The notes beneath the pieces were generated by a model that saw only the letters and a list, made by a program, of their open reading frames with translations, ran no database searches and was not told where the DNA came from. Shown here piece after piece: positions 1-8,582 of a stretch of DNA of 26,754 nucleotides (its first letter is position 1; the number at the start of each line of letters is the position of its first letter). Source of the stretch: CAYZXA01 sp964482335 (GTDB lineage: Bacteria > Patescibacteriota > Minisyncoccia > Minisyncoccales > MHMH01); NCBI GenBank assembly GCA_964482335.1, contig CAYZXA010000003.1:1-26754 (forward strand), written 5' to 3'. The position numbers were made by a program, and so were the translations under genes.

Positions 1-7
1 AAGGCCA

Positions 8-35
8 AAAATCAGCTTGAAAAAGCTGATTTTTT
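8..35 (+). terminator. Intrinsic terminator upstream of leuS
   Basis: A perfect inverted repeat (arms about 8-18 and 23-33) closes on a GAAA tetraloop and runs into a T tract, the standard form of a Rho-independent terminator. It should end transcription of a gene left of the window. It also shows that the in-frame TTG at 17 is not the leuS start, since that codon lies in the terminator stem. Confidence 0.85.
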
Positions 36-52
36 ATGATAAGCTAAAGAAT

Positions 53-2452
53 ATGGAAACATATAATCCTCAGGGAATTGAGCCAAAATGGCAGAAGTAT
101 TGGCAAAAAAAGGGCTTTTATCAAGCAGAGGATTTTTCTCGTAAGCCCAAGAAATACATACTCATTGAGTTTCCTTATCCTTCGGGAGACGGTCTTCATG
201 TTGGTCATGCCCGAAGTTACGTTGCTTTAGACGTTGTCTCTCGCAAGAAAAGAATGGAAGGGTATAATGTTTTGTTCCCAATTGGTTTTGACGCTTTTGG
301 CCTGCCAACAGAAAATTATGCCTTAAAGACTGGCGTTCATCCTCGAGTAGCTACTGAGAAAAACATCAAGGTTTTTAAAAGACAGCTTCAAAGTTTAGGT
401 TTGTCTTTTGATTGGTCAAGGGAAATAAATACCACTGATCCCCAATATTACAAGTGGACTCAGTGGATTTTTTTGAAACTTTTTGAAAAAGGTTTAGCCT
501 ATCAGGCGGAAATGCCGATTAACTGGTGTCCTTCTTGCAAGATTGGTTTAGCGAACGAAGAAGTAATTGGAGGCAATTGCGAGCGCTGTGGAACTCCAGT
601 TGAGAGAAAAATACTGAAACAGTGGATGCTGAAAATTACTAATTACGCTGACCGATTGATTGACGACTTAAAAGAAGTTAATTATTTAGAAAAGGTTAAA
701 TCTCAACAAATTAACTGGATTGGCAAAAGTCATGGCACAGAAATTGATTTTAAGGTAGTTGATTCAAATGAGGTCATTAAAGTTTTTACCACAAGAACAG
801 ATACTCTTTTTGGCACAACAGCTGTTGTCCTATCACCAGAGCACCCTTTAGCTGAAAAATTAATTACCAAGGAGAATAAAGAAAAAGTACAAAACTATAT
901 TAAGCAAGCCAAAAACAAAGGCGATTTTGAAAGAGAGAATTTAGAAAAAGAGAAAACAGGAATTTTTACAGGCTCCTATTGTATTAATCCGGTAAACAAT
1001 GAGAAAGTGCCAATTTGGATCGGCGATTACGTGGTAGCCGCTTACGGCGGGGGAGCTGTTATGATGGTGCCAGCTCATGATTTTCGTGATTATGATTTTG
1101 CTAAGAAACATGGTTTAGAAATAAAAGAAGTTGTTTCAGGTGGCGATATCTCCAAAGATGCTTTTGTTGAATATGGCACTTTAGTTGATTCTGGCAAATT
1201 CAATGGCTTGTCTTCTGAAAAAGCTATTGAAGAAATTACCAAAACCTTGGAGAAAAAGAAATTAGGCAGAAAGATGGTTCAGTATAAGTTAAGAGATTGG
1301 GTTTTTTCTCGTCAACACTACTGGGGAGAACCAATTCCTATTATTCACTGTTCCAAATGCGGAGTAGTACCTGTTCCAGAAAAGGATTTGCCAGTTGAAC
1401 TTCCCTACGTTGAGAAATATAAGCCAACTGGTACGAGCCAGTCTCCCTTGGCAGCTGTTTCTGATTGGGTTAATGTTACCTGTCCTAAGTGTAAGGGCCA
1501 AGCCAAGAGAGAAACTGATACCATGCCTAATTGGGCAGGTTCCAATTGGTATTATATGAGATATACTGATCCTCATAATGATAAAACTTTAGCTGATAAG
1601 AAGAAATTAAAATACTGGATGCCAGTTGATTGGTACAACGGTGGCATGGAGCACACAACATTGCATCTTTTGTATTCTCGTTTCATATATAAGTTTCTTT
1701 ATGACATTAAGGTTGCTTCTCAAAAAGAGCCTTACCAGAGGAGAACTTCTCATGGCATTGTTTTAGCAGAAGATGGTAGAAAGATGTCAAAATCCTTTGG
1801 CAACGTTATAAACCCTGACGATATTGTTAAAGAATACGGTGCTGACACTTTAAGGATTTATGAGATGTTCATGGGGCCTTTTGATCAGACTATTAACTGG
1901 AGTGCTCAGGGAGTCAAAGGAGTTCGCAGATTCTTAGAAAGAGTTTGGAAATTAGCCTTAGAATGTTCTGAGAATAAAAAAACTAGCCCACAAATTCTCA
2001 GAGCGCTTCATAAGCTTAATAAAAAAATAGATGAGGACTTAGAGGTGATGAAATTTAACACCATCATTGCCAGCTTCATGGAGTTTATCAATTTAGTTCA
2101 AGACGACAAAGAAGAAACAAACAAAGACACTATTGAAAGAATGCTGATTTTACTTTCTCCATTTGCTCCTCATCTGGCAGAGGAGCTTTGGCAGAGATTG
2201 GGCCATAAAGAAAGCCTTTTCTTTGAGAAATGGCCTAAATATGACAAGAAATTGATCAAGGAAGAAATAATAACTTTGATTGTTCAGGTTAATGGCAAAG
2301 TCAGGGATAAAATAGAGGTTCAAGCCAACATCTCTGAGAAGGAGGCCCGGGAATTGACAATAACCAAAGAAAAAGTTAAAAGATGGATATTGGGCAAAAA
2401 GGTCAAAAAGGTAATTTTTGTCCCAGGTAGATTAATTAATATCGTCATATAA
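53..2452 (+). CDS. leuS: Leucyl-tRNA synthetase
   Basis: Class I aminoacyl-tRNA synthetase that charges tRNA-Leu in the cytoplasm. From the ATG at 53 the protein has 799 residues, slightly short of the usual 800-870. Visible are the HIGH-type motif HVGH (49-52), a cysteine pair starting at C159-x2-C162 with a second CxxC nearby, as in the zinc region, the CP1 editing domain with its TTRTDTLFGTT threonine-rich stretch and the AHDFRDYDF segment that holds the editing aspartate, a second CxxC pair, and the signature KMSKS (577-581). The C-terminal anticodon-binding part ends normally. The reading frame is open to a TTG at 17, but that codon lies in a terminator hairpin and the extra 12 residues are unlike LeuRS, so ATG 53 is chosen. 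The next gene, glmS, starts 2 bases after the stop. All catalytic motifs look intact. Confidence 0.97.
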   Translation: METYNPQGIEPKWQKYWQKKGFYQAEDFSRKPKKYILIEFPYPSGDGLHVGHARSYVALDVVSRKKRMEGYNVLFPIGFDAFGLPTENYALKTGVHPRVATEKNIKVFKRQLQSLGLSFDWSREINTTDPQYYKWTQWIFLKLFEKGLAYQAEMPINWCPSCKIGLANEEVIGGNCERCGTPVERKILKQWMLKITNYADRLIDDLKEVNYLEKVKSQQINWIGKSHGTEIDFKVVDSNEVIKVFTTRTDTLFGTTAVVLSPEHPLAEKLITKENKEKVQNYIKQAKNKGDFERENLEKEKTGIFTGSYCINPVNNEKVPIWIGDYVVAAYGGGAVMMVPAHDFRDYDFAKKHGLEIKEVVSGGDISKDAFVEYGTLVDSGKFNGLSSEKAIEEITKTLEKKKLGRKMVQYKLRDWVFSRQHYWGEPIPIIHCSKCGVVPVPEKDLPVELPYVEKYKPTGTSQSPLAAVSDWVNVTCPKCKGQAKRETDTMPNWAGSNWYYMRYTDPHNDKTLADKKKLKYWMPVDWYNGGMEHTTLHLLYSRFIYKFLYDIKVASQKEPYQRRTSHGIVLAEDGRKMSKSFGNVINPDDIVKEYGADTLRIYEMFMGPFDQTINWSAQGVKGVRRFLERVWKLALECSENKKTSPQILRALHKLNKKIDEDLEVMKFNTIIASFMEFINLVQDDKEETNKDTIERMLILLSPFAPHLAEELWQRLGHKESLFFEKWPKYDKKLIKEEIITLIVQVNGKVRDKIEVQANISEKEARELTITKEKVKRWILGKKVKKVIFVPGRLINIVI

Positions 2453-2454
2453 CT

Positions 2455-4281
2455 ATGTGTGGCATTGTCGGCTATATCGGTAAACAAAAAGATATTAAAA
2501 TGGGCTTGGCTGCCCTCAAGAGATTAGAATACCGAGGCTATGATTCAGCAGGTCTGGCCGTTTTTAATTCAAAAAAGAACCAGGTGCTCCATCTTAAAAA
2601 AGCTGGTAGAATCGATGTTCTAGAACAGGAGATTTTAAATAATAATTCTACTTTAGACCTGCAAGGCACTCCTTCAATATTCCATACCAGATGGGCAACT
2701 CATGGAGGCGTGACTGACGAAAATGCTCATCCTCATTCTGATTGCCAGGGTAACATTTGGCTGGTTCATAATGGTATCATTGAAAACTATAAAGAGTTAA
2801 AAGAGAACCTTATTAAAGAAGGCCACAAGTTTACCTCAGAAACAGATACCGAAGTTCTAGCTCACCTAATTGAGAAGCATTTTGAGGGAAATTTGGAAAC
2901 AGCCGTTAGAAAGGCTTTAAAATTAGTTAAAGGGACTTATGGTTTGGCAATTATTGCTCGTGACGATCCAGGAAAAATTGTGGCTGCTCGTTTATCCAGC
3001 CCTCTTTTAATTGGTGTCAACGGAGAAGAATATGTAGTTGCTTCTGATCCTAATGCTATTGCTCCTTATGCTAAAAAAGTAGTTTATTTAGATGACAATG
3101 AGATTGCTGTTATTACTCCAAAAGATCTTTTAATTATGAAAGAAAAACAGCCAGAAATATTGGAGCTGGATTCCGAAGAAGCTCAGAAAAAAGGTTATGC
3201 CCATTTTATGCTAAAAGAAATAATGGAGCAACCAGAAAGCCTTGAGAATGCTTTAAAGGGAAGATTGTTGACAGAAGAAGGTTTGGCCAAATTAGGAGGA
3301 TTAGATCCAATAAAAGATAAATTAAGAAAAATAGAAAGATTAAACATTATTGCTTGCGGCACAGCTTACTATGCCGGTCTAATCGGCGAATACATGTTTG
3401 AAGAATATGCCGGCATTCCAACTGATGTTGATTTTGCCTCGGAATTTCGCTATCGAAAACCAGTTTTAGATAAAAAAACAGCTACCCTTTATGTCTCTCA
3501 ATCTGGAGAAACAGCTGATACTTTAGCCGCTTTAAAAGAAGCCAAGCAGAAAGAGATAATGACATTAGGAGTGATTAATGTGGTTGGCTCTACTTTATCC
3601 AGAGAGACTGATGCTGGTATTTATACGCATGCCGGACCAGAAATTGGCGTAGCTTCCACTAAAGCTTTTACTTCTCAATTAGCTGTTTTAGCTTTGATAA
3701 GTTTGTTTTTAGGCAGACAGAGGGAAATGTCCTTGGTTATTGGACAGAGAATTGCCAAAGAGCTTTCAAAGATTCCAGAACTGGTTAGGCGGACTTTAGA
3801 ATTAAACGCTCAAATTAAATCTCTGGCAGAGAAATACAAAGATTTCAATAATTTCTTATATCTTGGCAGAAAATATAATTATCCCGTTGCTTTGGAGGGA
3901 GCCTTAAAATTGAAAGAGATATCTTATGTTCATGCTGAGGGTTACGGGGCTGGCGAAATGAAACACGGGCCAATTGCCTTGGTAGATGAGAACTTTCCAA
4001 CTCTTGTTATTTGTCCTTCTGATTCAGTTTATGAAAAGGTGGTTTCTAATATTGAAGAGATTAAAGCAAGAAAAGGAAAAGTTATTGCTCTAGCTACCGA
4101 AGGGAACGAAGCCATTAAGAGCTTGGTTGACGATGTTATTTATATACCAAAAACCCTAGAAATGTTAACTCCTATCTTAGCAGTAATTCCTTTGCAGCTT
4201 TTTGCTTATCATATGGGCGTATTAAGAGGTTGCGACGTAGATAAACCAAGAAATTTAGCAAAATCAGTCACCGTAGAATAA
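2455..4281 (+). CDS. glmS: Glutamine-fructose-6-phosphate aminotransferase
   Basis: Makes glucosamine-6-phosphate from fructose-6-phosphate and glutamine, the first step towards UDP-GlcNAc for the cell wall. The 608-residue length is normal. The protein begins MCGIVGYIG, so Cys2 becomes the N-terminal nucleophile of the glutaminase domain once Met is removed. Two SIS sugar-isomerase domains follow (about 290-420 and 460-590), with VSQSGETADT and the region around GYGAGEMKHGP. The C-terminus LAKSVTVE is the usual closing of the active site. It starts 2 bases after leuS and ends 1 base before iorA, so it is surely co-transcribed. The GlmU-like gene at 7416 probably acts later in the same pathway; no glmM is in the window. 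No ribozyme-like leader is possible in the 2-base gap. Confidence 0.97.
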   Translation: MCGIVGYIGKQKDIKMGLAALKRLEYRGYDSAGLAVFNSKKNQVLHLKKAGRIDVLEQEILNNNSTLDLQGTPSIFHTRWATHGGVTDENAHPHSDCQGNIWLVHNGIIENYKELKENLIKEGHKFTSETDTEVLAHLIEKHFEGNLETAVRKALKLVKGTYGLAIIARDDPGKIVAARLSSPLLIGVNGEEYVVASDPNAIAPYAKKVVYLDDNEIAVITPKDLLIMKEKQPEILELDSEEAQKKGYAHFMLKEIMEQPESLENALKGRLLTEEGLAKLGGLDPIKDKLRKIERLNIIACGTAYYAGLIGEYMFEEYAGIPTDVDFASEFRYRKPVLDKKTATLYVSQSGETADTLAALKEAKQKEIMTLGVINVVGSTLSRETDAGIYTHAGPEIGVASTKAFTSQLAVLALISLFLGRQREMSLVIGQRIAKELSKIPELVRRTLELNAQIKSLAEKYKDFNNFLYLGRKYNYPVALEGALKLKEISYVHAEGYGAGEMKHGPIALVDENFPTLVICPSDSVYEKVVSNIEEIKARKGKVIALATEGNEAIKSLVDDVIYIPKTLEMLTPILAVIPLQLFAYHMGVLRGCDVDKPRNLAKSVTVE

Positions 4282-4282
4282 T

Positions 4283-5881
4283 ATGGAGATTTTATCAAAC
4301 AAACCCGGCCAAAAGCTAATTCTACTTGGCAACGAAGCTATTGTCAGGGGAGCCTTGGAAGCAGGCGTGCAGTTTGTTTCTACTTATCCTGGCACACCAG
4401 CTTCTGAAATCGGCAATACTTTCTTTAAGATTGCTAAAAAGGCAGGCGTTTACTTTGAATTTTCAACAAATGAAAAAGTTGCCATGGAAGCTGGCGTTGG
4501 TGCTTCTTTTTCTGGATTAAAGACTTTGATAGCCATGAAGAACTTTGGTTTAAACGTTGCTTCAGATGCTCTCTTACCTTTTGTCTATACCGGCACCAAA
4601 GGACCAACGGTTATAGTGGTAGCTGATGACCCTTCCTGCCATAGTTCGGCTCAATCAGAAGAGAATTCAAGAGCCTTTGCCTCTTTAGCTCATATACCTA
4701 TTTTAGAGCCTTCTGACCCTCAGGAATGCAAGGATTTTGTTAAATTAGCTTTTCTGATTTCTCAAAAGTACAATATTCCGGTTCTTGTCAGGACTACCAC
4801 TAGAGTTTCTCATCAAAAAATGCCAGTTCAATTAGGTCCCTTAACGAAGCAAGCAAGGTTCGGCAAGTTTGTTAAAAATGTTCACCAATTTGTTACTATG
4901 CCACCGAGAGTTCTTGAGATGAAGAGGGAACTCCTTGGAAAGATAGAACAGATTAGAGGTCTTTCTGAAAAGCGCTCAACTGTTCGAGGTTCGGCTTCAA
5001 CTATTGGAATTATTACTTCAGGCATTTCCTATTTATATGTAATGGAAGCTTCAAAAGAACTTAAGCTGGACTTGTCAGTTTTAAAACTAAATTTCTTTTA
5101 TCCTTTGCCAGATAAGAAAATCAAAAGCTTTATTAAGAATCTTAAAAAAGTTCTCATTGTTGAAGAATTAGAGCCTTATTTAGAAAAAGAAGTTAAGTCT
5201 TTGGCCAAAGAGGTTAATTGTAAGTTGCAGATTTTTGGTAAAGATTTAATTCCTGAAATTGGTGAGTTAAAACCTGAAATTGTTATTTCAGCTTTAGCTA
5301 AAGTTGCCAATAGAAAATATAAGGAAGTTAAAGTCAAGCAAGTGCCAATTATTAAACGCTGGCCTCAACTCTGCCCGGGTTGTCCTTACTGGTTGGTTTT
5401 CGGAGGCGTTAAAAAAGCAGTTAATGAAAAAGAAGTGGTTTTTGGCGGAGATATCGGTTGCTACATGTTGGCTGGCTTGCCCCCTCATTTAATTCAGGAT
5501 TACCTTTTTTGCATGGGTTCTTCAATCGGTATTGCCCACGGTATTAAAAAAGCAACTAAACAGAAATTAATTACTTTTATCGGTGATTCTACTTTTTTCC
5601 ATTCTGGCATTCCAGCTTTAGTTAACACTGTCTTTAACAAATCCAATCCTTTAATTATTATTATGGATAACCAAACAACAGCCATGACTGGTCATCAGCC
5701 TAATCCAGGAGTTTGCGGGGTTAAAATAGAGAATATTGTTCGTGCTTGCGGAGTGAAGCATCTAAAAGTGATTGATCCGGTCAAACAAGCTGAATTTATT
5801 AAAACAGTTAAAGAATTTATTAAAAAACCAGAAGTGTCAGTAATAATTGCTCGACATCCTTGCGTTTTTGTTAAAAAGTAA
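4283..5881 (+). CDS. iorA: Indolepyruvate ferredoxin oxidoreductase subunit alpha, lacking the ferredoxin domain
   Basis: Catalytic, thiamine-diphosphate-binding subunit of a 2-oxoacid:ferredoxin oxidoreductase of the IOR type, which in known anaerobes converts aryl pyruvates to aryl-acetyl-CoA while reducing ferredoxin. Seen here: the N-terminal pyrimidine-binding domain with STYPGTPASEIG, a central domain, the CPGCPYW motif (C364, C367), GGDIGCYMLAGLPP, and the diphosphate-binding GDS motif (434-436) followed by IIIMDNQTTAMTG. At 532 residues it stops just after the conserved RHPC segment. Family members usually carry about 60-80 more residues holding two 4Fe-4S clusters; here no CxxCxxC appears. 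The stop is followed 1 base later by iorB, so the loss is clean rather than a frameshift. Substrate choice is inferred from family only. It sits in a wall-precursor operon, an unexpected place. Confidence 0.9.
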   Translation: MEILSNKPGQKLILLGNEAIVRGALEAGVQFVSTYPGTPASEIGNTFFKIAKKAGVYFEFSTNEKVAMEAGVGASFSGLKTLIAMKNFGLNVASDALLPFVYTGTKGPTVIVVADDPSCHSSAQSEENSRAFASLAHIPILEPSDPQECKDFVKLAFLISQKYNIPVLVRTTTRVSHQKMPVQLGPLTKQARFGKFVKNVHQFVTMPPRVLEMKRELLGKIEQIRGLSEKRSTVRGSASTIGIITSGISYLYVMEASKELKLDLSVLKLNFFYPLPDKKIKSFIKNLKKVLIVEELEPYLEKEVKSLAKEVNCKLQIFGKDLIPEIGELKPEIVISALAKVANRKYKEVKVKQVPIIKRWPQLCPGCPYWLVFGGVKKAVNEKEVVFGGDIGCYMLAGLPPHLIQDYLFCMGSSIGIAHGIKKATKQKLITFIGDSTFFHSGIPALVNTVFNKSNPLIIIMDNQTTAMTGHQPNPGVCGVKIENIVRACGVKHLKVIDPVKQAEFIKTVKEFIKKPEVSVIIARHPCVFVKK

Positions 5882-5882
5882 T

Positions 5883-6440
5883 ATGAAGAAAGATTTCAAC
5901 ATTGTTATTGTTGGTACAGGCGGTCAAGGGCTAATAACCCTTTTACAGATTATTGCTGAAGCTGCTTTAGCTTCAAACTTTGACGTGAAGACTTCAGAGC
6001 TTCACGGTTTAAGCCAAAGAGGAGGTTCAGTAGAAGTTCATATTAGGTTTGGCCAGAAAATATATTCTCCTATAGTAGCCCAAAGTAAAGCAGATTTGAT
6101 TATTGCTTTAGAGATGCAAGAATCCTTAAAAGCAACATATTTTGCCAACAATAAAACAACTTTTTTAATCAACAAACATATAGTTCCTATTCCTTTACAA
6201 AAATCTCTTTCCGAAGGTCAGATTTTAACAACGCTTAAAAAGATAAGTAAAAAAATAAAGGTAGTTGAAGCAAGCGGAGTTACGACCGGCGTTTATCTTT
6301 TAAGTTTAGCTAGCTTTAAAGGTTTGATTCCTCTTAGTCCTAATTTAATCTTCAGAGCAATCAAAAAAGTTATCCCTCAGCAATATTTAGAAGTGAATAA
6401 AAAAACATTTGAGTTAGCTAAAAAACATGCCAAAACCTAA
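5883..6440 (+). CDS. iorB: Indolepyruvate/2-oxoacid oxidoreductase subunit beta
   Basis: Partner of IorA, homologous to the gamma domain of pyruvate:ferredoxin oxidoreductase. The 185-residue protein opens with the glycine-rich segment VGTGGQGLIT and contains SELHGLSQRGGSVEVHIRFG, both typical of the family and thought to lie at the CoA-binding side of the complex. The frame is open further upstream to an ATG at 5847 inside iorA, but ATG 5883, 1 base after the iorA stop, gives the normal N-terminus and matches the stop-plus-ATG pattern of this operon. The 3' end overlaps yvcK by 14 bases. No cysteine motif for an iron-sulfur cluster is visible, so neither subunit encoded here appears to carry one. 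Confidence 0.9.
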   Translation: MKKDFNIVIVGTGGQGLITLLQIIAEAALASNFDVKTSELHGLSQRGGSVEVHIRFGQKIYSPIVAQSKADLIIALEMQESLKATYFANNKTTFLINKHIVPIPLQKSLSEGQILTTLKKISKKIKVVEASGVTTGVYLLSLASFKGLIPLSPNLIFRAIKKVIPQQYLEVNKKTFELAKKHAKT

Positions 6441-7428
6441 AAAAATTGTTTGTATCGGAGGAGGAACTGGCACCTCGATTGTTTTAACTGGACTTAAAGA
6501 ATATCCTGTAGATTTGAGTGCTATTGTGACAATGTTTGACAGCGGGGGATCAAGTGGAAAATTAAGAGAAGAGGATGGTATATTGCCACCAGGAGACATA
6601 AGGCAGTGTTTGGTTGCTTTAGCAAGAAATAAAGATCGAGCCAATGAATTTAACTCTCGTTATGTTAAAGGACCACTAAGGGGTCATGCTAAAGGCAATA
6701 TTAAGATAAGAGATACAGCAAGTATTACAGGCTTTCAAGGCTCAATAGCTGTTCATAGTGAAGAATTAAATGTCAAAGGAAAGGTTATTCCAGTAACTTT
6801 AGATAATTCTAATCTTAAAGTAATGCTTAAAGATGGAAAAAAACTAGAAGACGAAGAAAGCATAGTAAATTGCCAATATTTATCTAAAAAAGGTATTAAA
6901 AAAATATTTTTAGCTCCTCAAGTTGGAACAAATCCAGAGGCTATTTCAGTAATTAAAAACGCAGATTTAATTGTGATTGGCCCAGGAAAGTTTTATACCA
7001 GTATTATTCCTAATTTTTTAACAAAAGGGATTATAGAAGCAATCCGAAAATCCCACGCTAAAAAAGTTTTTATCTGTAATTTAATGACTCAAGTAGGCAA
7101 TACAGACGGTTTTAGCGTTGAAGATTTTATAACAATTCTCGAAAGATACTTAGGCAAAGACATTATTGACTATGTTGTTTTCAATACCGGAAAGTTATCA
7201 TCAACTTTAGAAAGAGAAGTGAAAAAGGTTTTTCCCAAAGCAAGCTTTATTAAATATGATAAAAGCTTGTTAAAAAAGAAAAACTTTATTGGAGAGGATA
7301 TTTTAGACCGACAAATTCGTAGATTAGACTCTGCTGATATCCTTGTCCAAGGAGCAAATCTAAGAACGATGGTTCTCCACAATCCAGATAAATTAGCAAA
7401 AATAATTCTAAAATTATGCAAGCAGTAA
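6427..7428 (+). CDS. yvcK: YvcK/CofD-family protein (gluconeogenesis factor)
   Basis: Member of the CofD-like YvcK family. In Bacillus and Mycobacterium relatives it binds UDP-sugars and is needed for peptidoglycan precursor balance under gluconeogenic growth. The 333 residues begin with a Rossmann-type GGGTGTS (11-17), then FDSGGSSGKLREE and LPPGDIRQCL, all hallmark segments, with later parts reading NPEAISVI and ADLIVIGPGKFYTS. It is the usual length. It overlaps iorB by 14 bases and the sugar nucleotidyltransferase by 13 bases. Its place between glmS and a UDP-GlcNAc-type pyrophosphorylase supports a role in amino-sugar flux. True CofD phospholactate transferase activity for F420 is unlikely, as no other F420 gene is near. 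Confidence 0.9.
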   Translation: MPKPKKIVCIGGGTGTSIVLTGLKEYPVDLSAIVTMFDSGGSSGKLREEDGILPPGDIRQCLVALARNKDRANEFNSRYVKGPLRGHAKGNIKIRDTASITGFQGSIAVHSEELNVKGKVIPVTLDNSNLKVMLKDGKKLEDEESIVNCQYLSKKGIKKIFLAPQVGTNPEAISVIKNADLIVIGPGKFYTSIIPNFLTKGIIEAIRKSHAKKVFICNLMTQVGNTDGFSVEDFITILERYLGKDIIDYVVFNTGKLSSTLEREVKKVFPKASFIKYDKSLLKKKNFIGEDILDRQIRRLDSADILVQGANLRTMVLHNPDKLAKIILKLCKQ

Positions 7429-8582
7429 TTTTAGCGGCCGGAGAGAGTTCTCGTTTCTGGCCATTGAACTATCAACAGAAAGATCTTTTTAAAATGATGG
7501 GCAAGCCTTTGATTTGCCACACTATTGAAGGCTTGAAGAAAGCCGGGATCAAAGACATTATTGTTATTCAAGGTCCTCAAAAAAATATTGAAGCAGAGTT
7601 TAAAAATTACGATTTGGGAATTAGTATAAAATACATTGTCCAGCCAGAACCCAAGGGAATGGGCGATGCGATAATGAAAGCTCAAGAATTGGTATCTGGG
7701 CCTTTTTTTGTCATGGCCGGCCATAAAGTGAATGCTGGAGACTATATCAAAAAGATGAAGGAAAAAAAAGAAGAAGTTGTCTTGCTTGGCAGCAAAACGA
7801 ATCAACCTTGGCTTTACGGGATTTTGGAGATCGAAGGAGATAAAGTGAGGGACTTAATAGAGAAGCCAGAAAAAGGTAAAGAGCCTTCAGATATTAGATT
7901 ATCCAGTCTTTATTTGTTACCGCCTAGTTTTTTTGAATATCATAAAAAAGCTCCCGAAGATCATTATTCTTTTGAGAAGACCTTATCTTTTTACATAAAA
8001 GAAGAAAAAGCCGGGGTCTTTGTGGCTGAGGAAGATTCTATTTCGTTGAAATATCCTTGGCACCTTTTTTCAATCGCTAAATATTTGCTTGAGAAAAATT
8101 TAGGCAGAGAAAAGGTTTACATAGGTAAGAATGTTAAGATTTTTAAAGGAGCTGTGATAAACGGACCTTGCTATATCGGCGACAATTGTGTTGTTGGTAA
8201 TAATACTTTAATCAGAGGCTACACTAACCTAGAGGAAGGCAGCATGGCTGGCGCTCTCTCAGAAGTAGCCAGATGTATTTTTCAGAAGAACGTTCACGTT
8301 CATTCTGGTTATTTCGGTGATTCAATTTTTGGAGAAAACTGCCGAGTTGGCGCTGGTACCGTTACTGGAAATATCAGATTGGATAGGGAAGAGATAAAAG
8401 AGACTGGCCTTAACTCTTTGGGGGCAATTGTCGGCAAGGAAACAAAGATAGGTATCAATTGTTCTTTGATGCCCGGTATATTAATCGGATCTCATTGCGT
8501 GGTTGGACCGGGCTCAGTAGTTTTTGAAAATATTGAAAGCAACAAAACTTTTTGTACTAAGTTTAACAATGAGACAAAATAA
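7416..8582 (+). CDS. GlmU-like sugar-1-phosphate nucleotidylyltransferase with left-handed beta-helix
   Basis: Two-domain protein of 388 residues. The N-terminal nucleotidyltransferase domain (1-about 225) begins VILAAGESSRFWPLN, the pyrophosphorylase loop, with QPEPKGMGDA near residue 80 for base and sugar contact. The C-terminal part (about 230-380) is a hexapeptide-repeat left-handed helix (IGDNCVVGNNTLI, IFGENCRVGAGTV, IGSHCVVGPGSVV). It resembles archaeal and CPR GlmU-like or glucose-1-phosphate nucleotidyltransferases, and with glmS upstream UDP-GlcNAc synthesis is the best guess. Two odd points: where the family has GD for the metal-binding aspartate, this protein has GH (H103), and where archaeal homologues often read YPWD it reads YPWH (H216). 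The metal site may therefore be altered. Gene ends overlap both neighbours by 13-14 bases. Confidence 0.8.
   Translation: MQAVILAAGESSRFWPLNYQQKDLFKMMGKPLICHTIEGLKKAGIKDIIVIQGPQKNIEAEFKNYDLGISIKYIVQPEPKGMGDAIMKAQELVSGPFFVMAGHKVNAGDYIKKMKEKKEEVVLLGSKTNQPWLYGILEIEGDKVRDLIEKPEKGKEPSDIRLSSLYLLPPSFFEYHKKAPEDHYSFEKTLSFYIKEEKAGVFVAEEDSISLKYPWHLFSIAKYLLEKNLGREKVYIGKNVKIFKGAVINGPCYIGDNCVVGNNTLIRGYTNLEEGSMAGALSEVARCIFQKNVHVHSGYFGDSIFGENCRVGAGTVTGNIRLDREEIKETGLNSLGAIVGKETKIGINCSLMPGILIGSHCVVGPGSVVFENIESNKTFCTKFNNETK

Noticed and set aside
1130..1146. parS-like start TGTTTCA
   Set aside because: Only the left half matches; the right half is not palindromic, and it lies inside leuS away from parAB.
1289..1576. 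Antisense open frame inside leuS, and similar frames opposite other genes
   Set aside because: Composition and position fit shadows of the real gene; no start context or family match.
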